From Acanthococcus lagerstroemiae (taxonomy: Eukaryota; Arthropoda; Insecta; Hemiptera; Eriococcidae): a stretch of 64,000 nucleotides of DNA. The notes under the pieces were generated by a model, which had not been told where the DNA came from, searched no databases, and was given only the letters and a program-made list of their open reading frames with translations. The DNA is taken from NCBI GenBank assembly GCA_031841125.1, contig CM063112.1:18440603-18504602 (forward strand). Reading direction: 5' to 3'. The translations under genes and the position numbers were made by a program. This document shows, piece after piece, positions 12,450 to 23,901 of this stretch. Numbering within the stretch: position 1 is the first letter of the stretch; each line of letters begins with the position of its first letter.

Positions 12450-12648
12450 TCTCAACCCGAGTCCTGGAATCCGCCCTTTCGAGCATTTTACTTCAGAGAC
12501 GTCGGGGAGGCTGTTAGGGCTGTCGTAGCCCTCTTCTTATCTTTCCGAAAAATCGGCCTAGGTCGAAATGTAGCGAGTTGCTACGTGGGTTCGAACCCGG
12601 GACCTCTGGATTCTGAGACAGCACGCTATCCACTCGGCTAACCGTCTG
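12450..12648 (-). mobile_element. tRNA-derived SINE (pol III A and B boxes visible)
   Basis: On the minus strand the head reads GGTTAGCCGAGTGGATAGC, with an A box (TAGCCGAGTGG, plus coordinates 12629-12642). About 40 bases later comes a B box, GGTTCGAACCC (12587-12597), inside a complementary CCCGGGTTCGAACCC context. The ~72-base head is tRNA-like, but its anticodon arm is not convincing and a unique body follows (to about 12450, with GACCTAGGCCGATTTTTCGG), so a SINE is more likely than a functional tRNA gene. The 3' end is not defined. Confidence 0.65.
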
Positions 12649-12659
12649 TTTATTTAATT

Positions 12660-15600
12660 CTCTAGCTCTTTTTATCTTGCCACTTTAGCGGTCTGCTGTT
12701 TATCTCTATTTTTATTGAAGAATGAATATCTGTGTAATTTATAAGTATTGGAACCCTGCGGCCCTGTCCCTGACGAATAATCCTCTGGGATCCTCGACAC
12801 ATGGTAACTATTTATAAGGGTCTACAGAAATAACAGTCTTGACCATCCCTATGTTCCAGGAATGTCCGCCCCCTTTTACAGAGTTGAAACATGGGGAACA
12901 TGTTACCGAATTCATCTGCATTGCAAATTCAGCCTTCTGAGCATGTTTCATAAATATTTCAACAAACTATCCTTCTGCTTGTAACGTGGCAGGTTATGGT
13001 CTGAAGCACCACACATCGAAAAAACGAAGTTCAGTTTTCGAGGGTAGGTACGATGTACTTTCGAGTGGTTATCAACGATAATTAAAAATTCAACAATGCT
13101 TTCTTTCGTTGCTTATCTCGCCTTTCAAGGCTTTCAAAGTATTTGACAATATCGAAGGTTAAAAAAAAATGAAATAATTATCTGAATTTCAGGTTGATTA
13201 TTATAATTATTGTACAGTGAAGGAAAGTTAACAATGATAAATTATACCATACCTACCGACTTTTTGAATACTGATAATTAGGAAAATACAATTGTATGCG
13301 CGAACTCTGACAACAGGGCATTGTGAAAAATTGATGACTTCGGCAGATCCATTATAACTGATCAGCCTAATCGACTGAAACTAATACTTGGAAAATCATT
13401 AGTGCGTTTGATAAAGAATTTATGTACCGAAGAAATTGAACCACGTTTCTTTATTTTACCGTTGTACACATGACTTGGCTCTCCCTATCCTTCCCACTCC
13501 ATGAATCCATTGGGATGAACCAGTTTAATGTCCATAACCCGAGGTCAGGATAGATAATATTCTAAACGAGTGCGAGCATTTCCGACAGTATATTCGTTTT
13601 TGACTAAAACAGTGATCGATGATCTAATGAGGTATCATTCATTGATACCATGACCTTTGTTAACTTTTACAATATTTCCGGCAGCTTTTAGTTTTTCTGG
13701 TGTTCAGTGTTGACTCTGTGAATCAGCAACACCTCGTAACCCGCTAAAACCCACAATTAACGAGAAAAGTAAAATGATAAAAACAGGAATCAGGAATGGG
13801 CAGAGTTGAAATCCTTTATGATTTTACCATCCAAATTCCTCAAAATCTAGATTTAGGGTTTTAATTTTAAATTCTTTTTTGAAAGAGATCTTATACGTCG
13901 GATCTTAATCCTTTTTTACGAGATTTTGCTCATTTATTGAATTTTATAATTCGAAATTCTCAAATCGGATTTTGGATTTTGAATCATTTTTTTAGAGGAG
14001 GGAGTTGGAATTTTGTTCTAAATCCTATTTTGGATTTCAATCATATTTCTAGTGGATTTTCCCATTCCTGGATGAAACACGTGAAAAACTCGAAGTATTG
14101 CTTCTGCCTAGTCAATGGTCATCGTGCTCAGGCCTATAGCCAACCATCTGCGGTAGGGGGTGCTAACTGTTTACCACGGGGGGCTTAAGGATACGCATAG
14201 TATATAACGTGAAGATTTCTACGAGGCAGTGGTGTAACCAGGGGGCGAAGGGGGTGAATGCCTCCAAGGCACCTGAAATTGAATGTAAAATATGCAAAAA
14301 TTAGCAATTTTTCGCCTTTAAAACATGTTAATCTTTCGCTCGAGCAGTAATTTTACCTTCATTTTCATAAAATAGTCCTCTTATATCGACGATTTTTAAA
14401 AAAATATCTCAATTATCGAATTTTTCTCCCTTAAAAATCTTACTTCCCCCTCCCCCCTCCCCCAAGAATCCCAAATTAGTTGACCAAGTTTTTGTTCTAA
14501 ATTTTAAAATGTTTCTGTGATATTATTAATTATTCTCTTCATCTCTTCTTTCTTTCTCGTTCAGCGTAATGATGTTTTTTTTTTTAAATGGTGGTATGTT
14601 TGCCTAGGGGGGCTCAAGATACCTTTAGAGGGGATTGATCGCGCTGTGTGATACAAGGATATAAACCAGATGAAACATTACGAAAATCATGAAAATCGAT
14701 TTCAGGTTACTTTCTAATTATATGATTTGAAAATTAACAAGGCTTTTATCATTAGACGTGTACATTTGCTTGAAATTTTATCTCCCTGATGGTGAAAATG
14801 TTATCATCGAAATCCTGAAAGCAAACTGAAATATCTGTCTAACAGTAGGGGCAGTTCTGATGTAAATTGCAAAATTTCTTTGCTAAAATTAAAAATCACG
14901 ACGCAACTGTATATGTAGATAGCATTTGGCGTTCGAAAAATTTCACTGATAGCAATTTTCACCATCGGTAAGCTAGAATTTCAGGCAAAATGTACATAAT
15001 CCGCCCAACGGTAAAAGCCCAATTAGGTTTTTGATTTTCATGATCTTCATGCTTTCTTTCGTGATTCCAAAACCACAAAAATTACACTCGGTTATTTCTT
15101 TCATGATTTTTTGGTAAAATGATTATAAAATTTGAATCTTGATTTTGATATAATATATTTTTTAAATGATTTTATATAGAGAACATTCTTTAGAATTTTT
15201 TGTAATATTCTTTTCGATGGAAATGCTCGAAGATTTGCCAACCTTGATATAACTACGCTTTTATTTCGTTGAATCTTAATTATGGCCAGCGAACAAGTAC
15301 TCTGTCATAAATACTTAGCGGACAGGGGGTGTGTCTCACTCTCTGTGAAAATTTCTTAGTTGAAAGATTCAAGAGTGATGTTGGAAATTTGTGAAGAGTT
15401 GCTCGAAAATAATACGCGAATGATTACTGCATTCAATTTTTTCAAGTCAAACCAGTTTTGAGTCCAAAATTGTGACAGGGTGAAATTTTTTATTCAGTAG
15501 CGAGTTCAATTAAGTCAATTTTGCCCATTTTTATGCGTTTGATTTGAATTTTACCTTGACAGTTCACTCAATATTTTAAATTCAAATTGAGTTTCCTCTT

Positions 15601-16439
15601 TTTACGTTTAAAATTCAAAACGTTCTTTCGATAGTTTGCTCGATATCTTTCTATTTAAAAATTATAAGTTGGTGTATAGTGCATTACAGCCCCGAGGAAG
15701 GGAGAATTTTTCGCTGGAAAATGAACAAGACCTGGCTACTTGGAGACCCATATCAATTTCGTTTGGGTTCAATGTTGTGCTTTAAAAAAAACAAAAAAAA
15801 AAACGGGGAAACCAAACAAACACATTGTGTAGGTAACCACTCCTTTTTGTTTTTAAGTTTTTGAGCCCCATTCCCCATCGTTACATCGTATATCGGTACT
15901 CTTACCTTCAAAAAAAACTTTATAGTTCTAAAATTTTGAGCCATCAGTTGTTAAATTTAAGACCCCCTCCCCCCTCCGTGGTTTCGTCATAGGTCTGAGA
16001 AATTCTCGTCAGCAAACGCTTCTAGAAAAAATACTCGATTTTAGATTTGCTCAATGTGACAAATTCTCGAGGTTTAGAGGATATGTTCGAAACTTTGAAG
16101 TGATTGCTTAATAAATGCTCGACTATGCCACGAAAAATATAGGTTGAAACGGAAAAATTGAATGCTAAAAAAAATGTATTCCTTTTAAAACTTTGATATG
16201 TTTTGAAGTTGAAACTAGTGGAAACTGTTTCTCAGAAAGAGTGAGTCAAGAACGAATAAATCGGCTGAAAGATTTGAATATATAGCAAGAATTTCTGGAG
16301 AGCGAATGAATCGTTCAGTTTATTGTAACACAATAAAAGTCGAATGGGATTTTCTTGAATGGATATGCGGTGGAGGCAGAGGGACCATTGCCTCTCCCAG
16401 AGAGAACAGTAAAAGTAGTTGATCTATAGAAAAATCTTC
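12660..16439. other. Long unassigned non-coding stretch
   Basis: I find no defensible exon. A MITE-like end (CAGTGGTGTAACCAGGGG at 14227, echoing the CAGTGGCGTAGC ends common in hAT MITEs) is present, but I could not find its partner. Imperfect symmetry around 14700-15040 (a CATGAAAATC block near 14688 and CATGATCTTCATG near 15040) suggests another old element. The rest is AT-rich with homopolymers. Confidence 0.4.
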
Positions 16440-17320
16440 GGAAGCCTCGAAGAAGCCTGCGAGGATCTTAGAGAGTCACCAGAAATCTTGAACAAATATG
16501 AAATAGTCTCGGAAAGTCTTAAATATGTCTTGAACATACCTTAGTGTCTATGTTGGAGTGTGAGTGAACTTGTAATTCTGTATGTAGGGTGTTCTAATTC
16601 ACAATTTCTTCTTCTGTAGTCTAGAGCGCTTTCGGCTGTTACGCCATGGCTTAGCAGCCGAGAGCGCTCTAGACTTTTTTGTTTTCGGAGCCGAAAGATT
16701 ATTAGCATTTTTTGTTTTATACGTGTTAAATTTATTTGGCTTTTTTTCGGAGTTTTGGATAGCGTTTACAGGTGTAATAGTATACTCACCCTTGCTTACC
16801 GGGCTTACTGGGTGAGGGGCTTTAGACTACAAAAGAGGAAATTGTGAATTGGCGCCGCTCTACATACAGAAGCAGCATAAATGTGTCTTCAAGCGTTTTA
16901 AATGAGTTTTCAATAGTCTTGAACGAGTTTGAAAAATTTTGAGTATTTTAGTCTTCAGAAGTCTTAGAAAACCTTGATCAATGTTAGAGTCTTAGTTAAA
17001 TCTGAAAGTGGTTTAAAGAACTTTAAGCAAGCTGAAAAAATTGGAAACTGTTTTAAAGGAAGTTTGAACTATTTTGGGGTCTTGAAACAAATTTGGAAAA
17101 GTCTTAAAGGGTCTTAAAAGGGCCTGAAGACAACATGTAAGAGTGTTAAAAGTTATGATCAAGTCTTGAAGAATTTTGACCGAGTCTGGCAGCGTCTTGA
17201 GAAGTCATAAACGAATTACAGTCTGAATCTTGACTGAATTTAAGAAAGATTTTACGAGACCTAAACAAGTCTAAGAATATCTACAGTTTCTATAACGTGT
17301 GCTGAAAAGTTTGAACTGAC
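16440..17320. repeat. Degenerate GTCTTGAA-type tandem tract
   Basis: The words AGTCTTGAA, GAGTCTTA, GTCTTAAA and GAACAAGTTTG recur every ~15-30 bases with heavy divergence. The tract is split by the MITE at 16578-16869, so it is older than that insertion. Related tracts occur at 37600-40970 (same strand) and 57280-57960 (opposite strand). Confidence 0.65.
16578..16869. mobile_element. ~290-base MITE with ~45-base terminal inverted repeats and internal hairpin
   Basis: Both ends, read inward, start CTGTATGTAG and continue to AATTCACAATTTC, then CTTTTGTAGTCT or a close variant. An internal 20-base stem (16619-16638 with 16655-16674, one mismatch) holds CTAGAGCGCT. No convincing target duplication is seen, so the superfamily is open. 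Confidence 0.7.
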
Positions 17321-17568
17321 GTTAAGGACTGATTTCCCCCCCCCCTCCTCCCCACACACACACTTCCTGAGTGAAAAAATTGATCAATATTTCGATAATC
17401 GTTGATGGATCGTCTAGTCGATATTCCAGAAAGTTGAATAAGGTCGAAAGCTCATATTTTGGAAGGTGTTTATTCCCCATTATAATAAGAAAATAGTTCA
17501 TTATACAGTTCATTTTTGACTCTTAAGTTTTTCTCTTTCATATACTCACTCAGTTACTGTCTTGAAAG

Positions 17569-17771
17569 CAGGGACGTACCGAAGATTTCTTCCTGGGAGT
17601 AAAAATTGTGAAAGCAAAAAAAAAAAAAAACCCTTTCAGCCTTTTACTTTATTGGATTTTTTCCGACTCGCCTGACTGAAATGGTAAATTTTCCGAACTG
17701 CTGAGTAAAAAATTCCTACGTGGGGGAAGGGAAGGTCAAAGTTGCCCCTCCCCCCTATTGGTACATCGCTG
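17569..17771. mobile_element. hAT-like MITE, CAGGGACGTACCGA family, copy 1
   Basis: The left end is CAGGGACGTACCGAAGA; the right end is the inverted form, degraded to CGGTACATCCCTG-like TTGGTACATCGCTG. Eight-base flanks, CTTGAAAG (17561-17568) and CTTGAAGG (17772-17779), match at 7 of 8 positions. The interior contains GGGAGTAAAAATTGTG and TCGCCTGACTGAAATGGTAAA, shared with the composite at 18982-19818. It is 203 bases long and non-coding. Confidence 0.8.
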
Positions 17772-17779
17772 CTTGAAGG

Positions 17780-18973
17780 CTAGAAATTATTCCAATAAGT
17801 GCTTGCGAGGAGGGAGTCAATTCTTATACATTCTGAATTGCCCTTCTGCAGGATATCTTTCTGAATCTAGCACTGAAAACCCGTTTGTAAATCAGATACG
17901 AATCTATGAATGTGTGGTGGATGTTGATTGAGTCCCGCAACCTCTGATCAGTAGTTCGGTGCTCTGACTCAAATTACTCATTAGCTGATACTTAGAAAAA
18001 ACCTACAAGATCAGCTAGTTAATTACTTAATGTCAAATAAAGTAGGATAAGGAAAATATAAATTTCTGGACAATGAAATGCAGTTTATGCAATAATTTCA
18101 AAGGTCACTCGTACGCTCGTCTTCGAGATTACGTTGGAAAATTTGTTATTTTTAATTTTATCACGAGCTGTTCAGACGGGAGATAAATTAAAAATCAGTT
18201 AATCCTGTCTCGGGAGTTCCCACAAATGCTTGGATAGTGTGAGACTTGAATGACTTCAAATGGACTTCAAAAATACTGATACTGAGCTCGTAAAAATGTT
18301 GCAGAGATGTATTGGGATTCGTAGTAAAATACATCTGAAAACATTTTAAAGAAGTACCCTAGCTGTTTCCCAAGCCAGGAAGAAATGTGACAAATAGGTA
18401 CTCACTTCACTAATGATCTTGACAATTCTTAAACTGTCTCAAGGACTTTCCGTAAGGCAAACTTTTATGTTCAGTCAATTAATTTAAACTTATTCTTAAT
18501 TTTCACAAAAAAAAAAAAAAAATTGTAAAACATTTATTGTCTGAGTTCATCATTTGTTTACAGTTGTTAGATTATGTGACATATATTATGGAAGACCCAG
18601 TGACGTCGGTAGCTACTTGGGTGCATTGTACATCACCTCTCCCCACAAAAGAAAAAAATTGAAAAACTGTTCAATAAGTTGTTGAAAAGAGGCGCCTTGA
18701 CAGAGTTCAGAAACTTGTTTCTTGTACCCCCTAAAAAGAAACCTTCCAGTGCTGCAGGACGGATATGAACGGTTCTAAGTTCAATTCATAAAAAATCATA
18801 ATTCTCATTTTTAAACTGAGTATTTCCTTGTCAATTATAAATGCTTGAGCATTTCCCATTTCTACTTGAATCTGTCAGCATCGAATTGTGTTTTAGGATA
18901 TCAGTCTTTCAGCCACGTCAGCCTCTACCGTCGTGTGAGCGCATTTTATGAAAAGTTACTGAAAAGTTAGACA
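17780..18973. other. Unassigned non-coding sequence
   Basis: No exon or bounded element is defended here. An A15-type homopolymer lies near 18508. A hAT-style motif, CAGTGACGTCGGTAGCTAC, at about 18599 has no located partner. Confidence 0.4.
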
Positions 18974-18981
18974 TAGGAAAT

Positions 18982-19818
18982 CAGAAACGTACCAAAGAAT
19001 TTTCGGGGGGAGAGGGGAGTAAAAATTGTGGAAGTCCCAACTGACTCAACTCCGAATTTCCAAGTATCAAGGCAAAAGAAGAACAACCGTTTGACTTATT
19101 GGGTTTTCCCAACTTCTCAACTCAATTCCCAAGTATCGAATCTATTAAAAAAAGTTGGATTTTTCCAACTCTCCTGACTAAAATGGTAAATTTTCCCAAC
19201 TGCTAAGTGAAAAATTCCTACAGGGGAGGAAGGTGCCCCCGACCCCCTATCGGTACATTCCTGAATGGGTCAAAACATGACTCTAGCTCAATTCTGACAA
19301 CGGATTCGAATTCGTCTCAAAAAATTGAGTTATAAGCTCCAGCGCCGACGCCGAAACTCCGAAATTTTTTTTTAACCCAAAAAAAGACACGTATGTGGAG
19401 AAATTTTCAAAATTTTCAAAATCAAAAATTTTGAGTTGACGACTGTTTTTTACTCAAATTTTTACCCTGAGTTCGAATTCGATGTTCAAATTTGGTGGCG
19501 ACACTTAGTTCCCGAGATAAACTCGAAAATGTGGTCGAAATGGGTCCAGGGACACACCGAAGAGTTTTTTCTTGGAGGGGGGAGAGGAGTAAGAATTGTG
19601 GAAGTCCCAACTGACTCAACTCAGGATTCCCAAGTATCAATGCAAAAGAAGAAAAACCGTTTGACCTTTTCGGTTTTCCCAACTTCTCAACTCAATTCCC
19701 AAACATCAAAGCTAAAAAAGAAAAACCTTTCAACTACTCGTAGTTGGATTTTCCCAACTGCTAAGTGAAAAGTTCTTACAGAGGGGTAAGTCCCCCGCCC
19801 CTCATCGGTACATCCCTG
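18982..19818. mobile_element. Composite of two CAGGGACGTACCGA-family MITEs around a 283-base segment
   Basis: One MITE copy spans 18982-19263 and a second spans 19547-19818, in the same orientation. The outer flanks TAGGAAAT (18974-18981) and TAGGGAAT (19819-19826) match at 7 of 8 positions, like a single hAT target duplication around the whole 837-base unit. The inner boundaries both carry a perfect AATGGGTC: 19264-19271 just after the first copy and 19539-19546 just before the second. Neither copy on its own has matching flanks. See the finding for interpretations. Confidence 0.7.
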
Positions 19819-19826
19819 TAGGGAAT

Positions 19827-20233
19827 TCATCAGTTGAATATTCTAATGGTGCCGTTAACGACTTGCTTCTGACAAATACCAAAAGATACGTCCAAGTAAT
19901 GGACTTGATGGGTTTTGCGGAAAATTTTGAATGATTATCAACCAGGTCAAACACAATTGTTCATAATCCTCAGCAAGAAGGCACGAGGCGAACGCACAGG
20001 GGAGATTCATTCTTGTCTCGGATTTTCTACGAGGTCTTGTTGACTTTTTGCTGGCGCACCAGCGCGATGGAGTTTGCCTTCGCATTTTTGAAATGCCCAA
20101 AACATACAGAAAATTTTTTTATTTTTTCGAGATGGATCAGAAATGATTACGTTCAAAAATATAAATGAGATAATTCAAAGCTGAGCCTCACCTTTATACA
20201 TGCTAATCTTTTGTAACATTTTTTCACTTACAG
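19827..20233. other. Unassigned sequence upstream of the MULE-like pseudogene
   Basis: No coding exon is recognised. The right end is a good 3' splice site (TTTTTTCACTTACAG, ending at 20233) that leads into the first pseudogene exon. Its upstream partner exon was not found. Confidence 0.4.
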
Positions 20234-21131
20234 GCACTTCGAAGAAGAAGAAGAAGAAAAAGAAGAAGCGATTTTGGATTGTCAAATGCAGTTCTACATG
20301 ACAATCCGCTTTTAAAAGAAGCCTATGAAATGGCGAAGGCTCTTCCGCTACTTCCAGCTGGCGACATCCCAGCTGGAATTACTAAGGAACTTAGAATTAC
20401 GATTCTTGAAGGGACCGCCAATCATGATCCGCGATTGGCGGAATTTCCTCACTATTTGCGGAACCAGTGGGAACCGCGTAAGTTTCCGTGTTTCTATAAT
20501 GAAAATTATACTTTCCTTAAATGATTGAAATGTATACGACGTGGGTTAATTTGACTGCTCTAAGTTACTGAATCTAACGTGTTACATAATTGTAATTAAT
20601 GAAGATCTACTTTCACAGTGAGAAATCTTTTATCGGTGGTTAACTTGTCGAGAAGGACTAATATGATCTCGAGGGGTACCACAGCCATGTACTTCGGCAT
20701 ACCGGAATTGAGAGGCATTCCGGTCGGCCTAAACCGTTAAAATTCCTCAGTAAGTTGACATTCTTTCTGAGTTCGTGTTCTTCTCATATTTTTTGGCTTA
20801 CGCTTCTCAACATGAATGTATATAATACGTGTTGTGCTATGAGTTAGTTGAAACATTTCTGGTACCATCATGTGGCAAATCTTTTCAATTCACCATTATA
20901 AATAACAATGTGGGTTTGTTACAGGTGCCATGCGGATCTTGGAACGAGCCAATGCATTAGCAGCCGACATTAATGCAGCGTGGCCCAAAAAAAAATCTGG
21001 AGCACAATAAACGAATCACCGACGCGATGCAGGAGCATGTTGTCGGTGATCCCACGCGATTGCCGGAGGCACAGAAGCTGATGACATTTACGAACTATAC
21101 GAAGTTGAAGTTATCGGGGGTGATCCAGAAG
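20234..21131 (+). pseudogene. Intron-containing gene relic with MULE-transposase-like C-terminus
   Basis: Three exons are bounded by consensus splice sites: 20234-20477 (donor CGTAAGT), 20619-20749 (acceptor TTTCACAG, donor AGTAAGT) and 20925-21131 (acceptor TTACAG, donor GGTAAGA). Exon 1 is open from the acceptor and reads an arginine run from (GAA)n, then MAKALPLLPAGDIPAG and PHYLRNQWEP. Exon 2 reads LLSVVNLSRRTN and MYFGIPELR. Exon 3 reads AMRILERANALAADINAAW and NLEHNKRITDAMQEHV. The W-P, RTN and FG spacing resembles the C-terminal region of MULE-type transposases and genes derived from them. Two frameshifts are needed: one near 20710-20725 in exon 2, giving HSGRPKPLKFLSA, and one at the A-run near 20987-20995 in exon 3. 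It is therefore broken as read, though the splice sites remain intact. The 5' exons with the catalytic domain were not found. Confidence 0.55.
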
Positions 21132-21584
21132 GTAAGAATTCTTTATCCACAAGCATCTAATTACAATATTTCATACAGTAGGGATGCAGAACCGTGTAGT
21201 GTATGATTCATTTCGTAGACCTTACATTTCAATATTCCTACAAAGGAAACAATATCTGAAGGCGTACCGTAGCATTTCTGGAGTATAGAAAAGTGAAATT
21301 TCAACTTTTCGTATTCCATTATCCATCATTATTTTCCCGCCCCATCGTGTTAATTTCCAATATGTCGCGGCTCCGTGTACCAGACCTCAGCTGAAGATAT
21401 TGTCGATCGTTATTGATATTTGCGCTTGAGAAATTAATATTGAGCCCTATGTAAAGTACACCTGTGTTCAAAGAACAGCCCTTACACTTCTATTTACTAA
21501 TATGAATGAGAATCGGAAAGCCCATCATCCCAGACCTACATATAGCTCACCAGATCTCATTTCTTTTACTGTCCCCAGCTCTCC
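21132..21584. other. Unassigned non-coding sequence
   Basis: No further exon of the MULE-like relic and no bounded element are seen between its last donor and the start of the TGTACCA-rich element at 21585. Confidence 0.4.
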
Positions 21585-21705
21585 ACAGTGTAGCTGAAAA
21601 TGTACCAGCAAGAAATGTTTCAAGATTGTAACAGATTTCATGTAAAATGTACAAAATAGAATGTGTGATCTTTGAAATTGTACATAATGTAGCAGAAGTC
21701 TTTAA

Positions 21706-22334
21706 AGTGCGGCATAATATGCAAATGCATATTTTTTATGTCATCTTTGATCCCAAAATTGATGAAAAAGTTTACATTTCAGAAAAATCCCGACATTTTG
21801 AGCCCCATTTAATTTTACATATTTTACATACCTATTTGGGGTAAAAATGCATATTTTTACATATTTCCTGTTGTTTTTTTGTTGTTTTTTTTTTTGCATT
21901 TTTACATAATTTTGCCACATTTACAAAAATTGTCCAAAATACGGCTATTTAAAAAAAAAATCAATTCATGTTGGAAGTAACAAAAAAGGGTTAGAAACGT
22001 TTTTTTAGCAAATTTTTTTTTGGAGGCTTGGTAATACTGAAACACCAGATTGAGCGTTATCTTCCGTAATACAAAGCTGAAAAGGGCACATTAAAGGTTT
22101 TTTTGAGATGATTGTCTCTTTTTTTCGTTCTTAATATGTGTATTTCAGTTTTTTCAGGTTTCTCAAGCGTTTCCGTTCAGAATAAAATTTGAACAACGAT
22201 TATGAATGGGGTTCTTAAAAAGCTATAAAATGATACCCATATTAATTTTACATATCTCTAGGAAAAACGCATATTTTGGCCATATTTGGGGTAAAAAAGT
22301 CGCATATTTTTTTTCCTTCATATTATGCCGCACT
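21706..22334. mobile_element. hAT-like MITE with AGTGCGGCATAATATG ends
   Basis: The terminal inverted repeat AGTGCGGCATAATATG is perfect at both ends. The flanks GTCTTTAA (21698-21705) and GTAATTAA (22335-22342) match at 6 of 8 positions. The interior is AT-rich, with inverted copies of CATATTTTTACATATTT and TTTGGGGTAAAAA near each end, and has no coding capacity. It interrupts the older TGTACCA-rich element. Confidence 0.75.
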
Positions 22335-22405
22335 GTAATTAAAACTCTAAAATGTATCAATATCCGCAGAATATATGCACCAAAATGTACCAAAACGAAC
22401 CAAAA

Positions 22406-23764
22406 TTTTTTAATTTTTTAATTTATTTTTTATTAATTAATATTACAACTACCCGAGGGTATCTAGCAATAGCTATATCGATGCTAAATAACTAGTACAT
22501 CAGACGGCGGCGTTTAAGTCTGCGTATATCAGTAGAGTTGTCGAGTAGCTTAATGGCCTCAATGTTGACATGTGCGTGTAGTCGTTTCCCGAACATTGAT
22601 GTGAGTCTCTCAATTTCGCTCGATACGGACGGGATTTGGAGGTCCCTGCGGATGTCGTCGTTGCGCATATAGCGGTTGGCATTCAAAAGTGCTCGGAGTA
22701 TTACGTTCTCTCGTTGCTCAATTTTCCTTAGGTTAGATGGGCTTGCCTTACCCCATATTGGGGCCCCGTATGTCCAGATTGGCTCTATGATGCAGTTATA
22801 GAGGAGTCTCTTATTCTCTAATGTAAGAGTAGGTGAACGTCCAAGTAGCCAGTAGTAAGACTTGAACCGTTTCTTCATTGCCTCGAACTTGGCTTTAATA
22901 TGGGGTTGCCAAGTTAGTCGCTGGTCAAAATATATACCAAGATATTTTACGTCGCTAACCTTGGGGATGATGTCTCCATCAGCGTAAATCGGTAGTGGCT
23001 CCTGGTTCCGCATAGTGAAATTAATGTGCGCCGATTTACTGGCATTCATTTTGATCTTCCATTTTTTGGACCATTCTAAGATCTTGTCGAGCTGTCTTTG
23101 AACTGCCCCAGTGGCAGCTGCTTGGTTTTCTGAGACAGCAAGTGGTGCGGTGTCATCTGCGAAGATAAGATTGTCTACGTCCTCGGCAACAGGTATATCG
23201 GATGTGTACAGGACGTATAATAGCGGCCCCAGCACGCTCCCTTGTGGGACACCGGCTAGTACTTTTGCCCAGTCAGATTTTGTGTCTCCGTAAGATACCT
23301 GGAAGTATCTGTCCTGAAGGTAAGATTCGATCAGTTGGCAGTAGGCCTGGGGAAGAATTTTCTGGAGCTTGTGGAGAAGGTCGACATGCCACACTCTGTC
23401 GAATGCCTGCGCCACATCGAGAAACAAGCCGCAACAGTGCTTCCTTTCTTTGAGTGCCTTGCTAGCTCTTATAGAGACTCCAAGAGCCTGGTCTACCGTT
23501 GAGTGCTGGCGTCGAAATCCGAACTGGAATGCTGGAATAACTTGCTTCTGACTGAGGATGGGTTCGATCTTGGCCAGGAGTAACTTCTCAAATAGCTTAC
23601 TAACGGCAGGTAATAACGCTATAGGCCAATAAGAGCTAGGGACGTCTGTTGGTTCCCTGGTTTGTGGACCATTATCACTACCGCTTTTTTCCACGATTCT
23701 GGGTAGTATTTCAGGCTGAGAATGGAGTTGAAAATGTTTGTGAGGTAGATTATAGCACGTCGAG
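22406..23764 (-). mobile_element. 5'-truncated jockey-type LINE with reverse transcriptase
   Basis: A minus-strand frame gives a nearly complete RT and tail: PAFQFGFRRQHSTVDQAL, LFLDVAQAFDRVWH, AGVPQGSVLGPLLY, catalytic FADD, KYLGIYFDQRLTWQPHI, then EPIWTYGAPIWGKA and a basic C-terminus stopping at 22492. One frameshift near 23640-23660 separates the upstream YYPESWKKAVVIMVHKPG. The insertion is bounded by the direct repeat GAACCAAAA (22397-22405 and 23765-23773), and an A/T-rich 3' tail lies at 22406-22440. It lacks endonuclease and ORF1, as expected for a 5'-truncated target-primed insertion. It is relatively young: a single frameshift in about 1.3 kb. Confidence 0.9.
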
Positions 23765-23901
23765 GAACCAAAAATGATGAAACATGCCAGAAAAAGTACC
23801 AAATTCTACCAAGAATATAGAAAATGTTCCAAAACGTATCGAACATACCAATATTGTTGAAATCACCAAACATTGTACCACAAACGTTGAAATGTACTGT
23901 C

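Noticed and set aside
12575..12648. Functional tRNA gene on the minus strand
   Set aside because: A and B boxes are good, but I could not fold a convincing anticodon arm and acceptor stem, and a SINE-type body follows.
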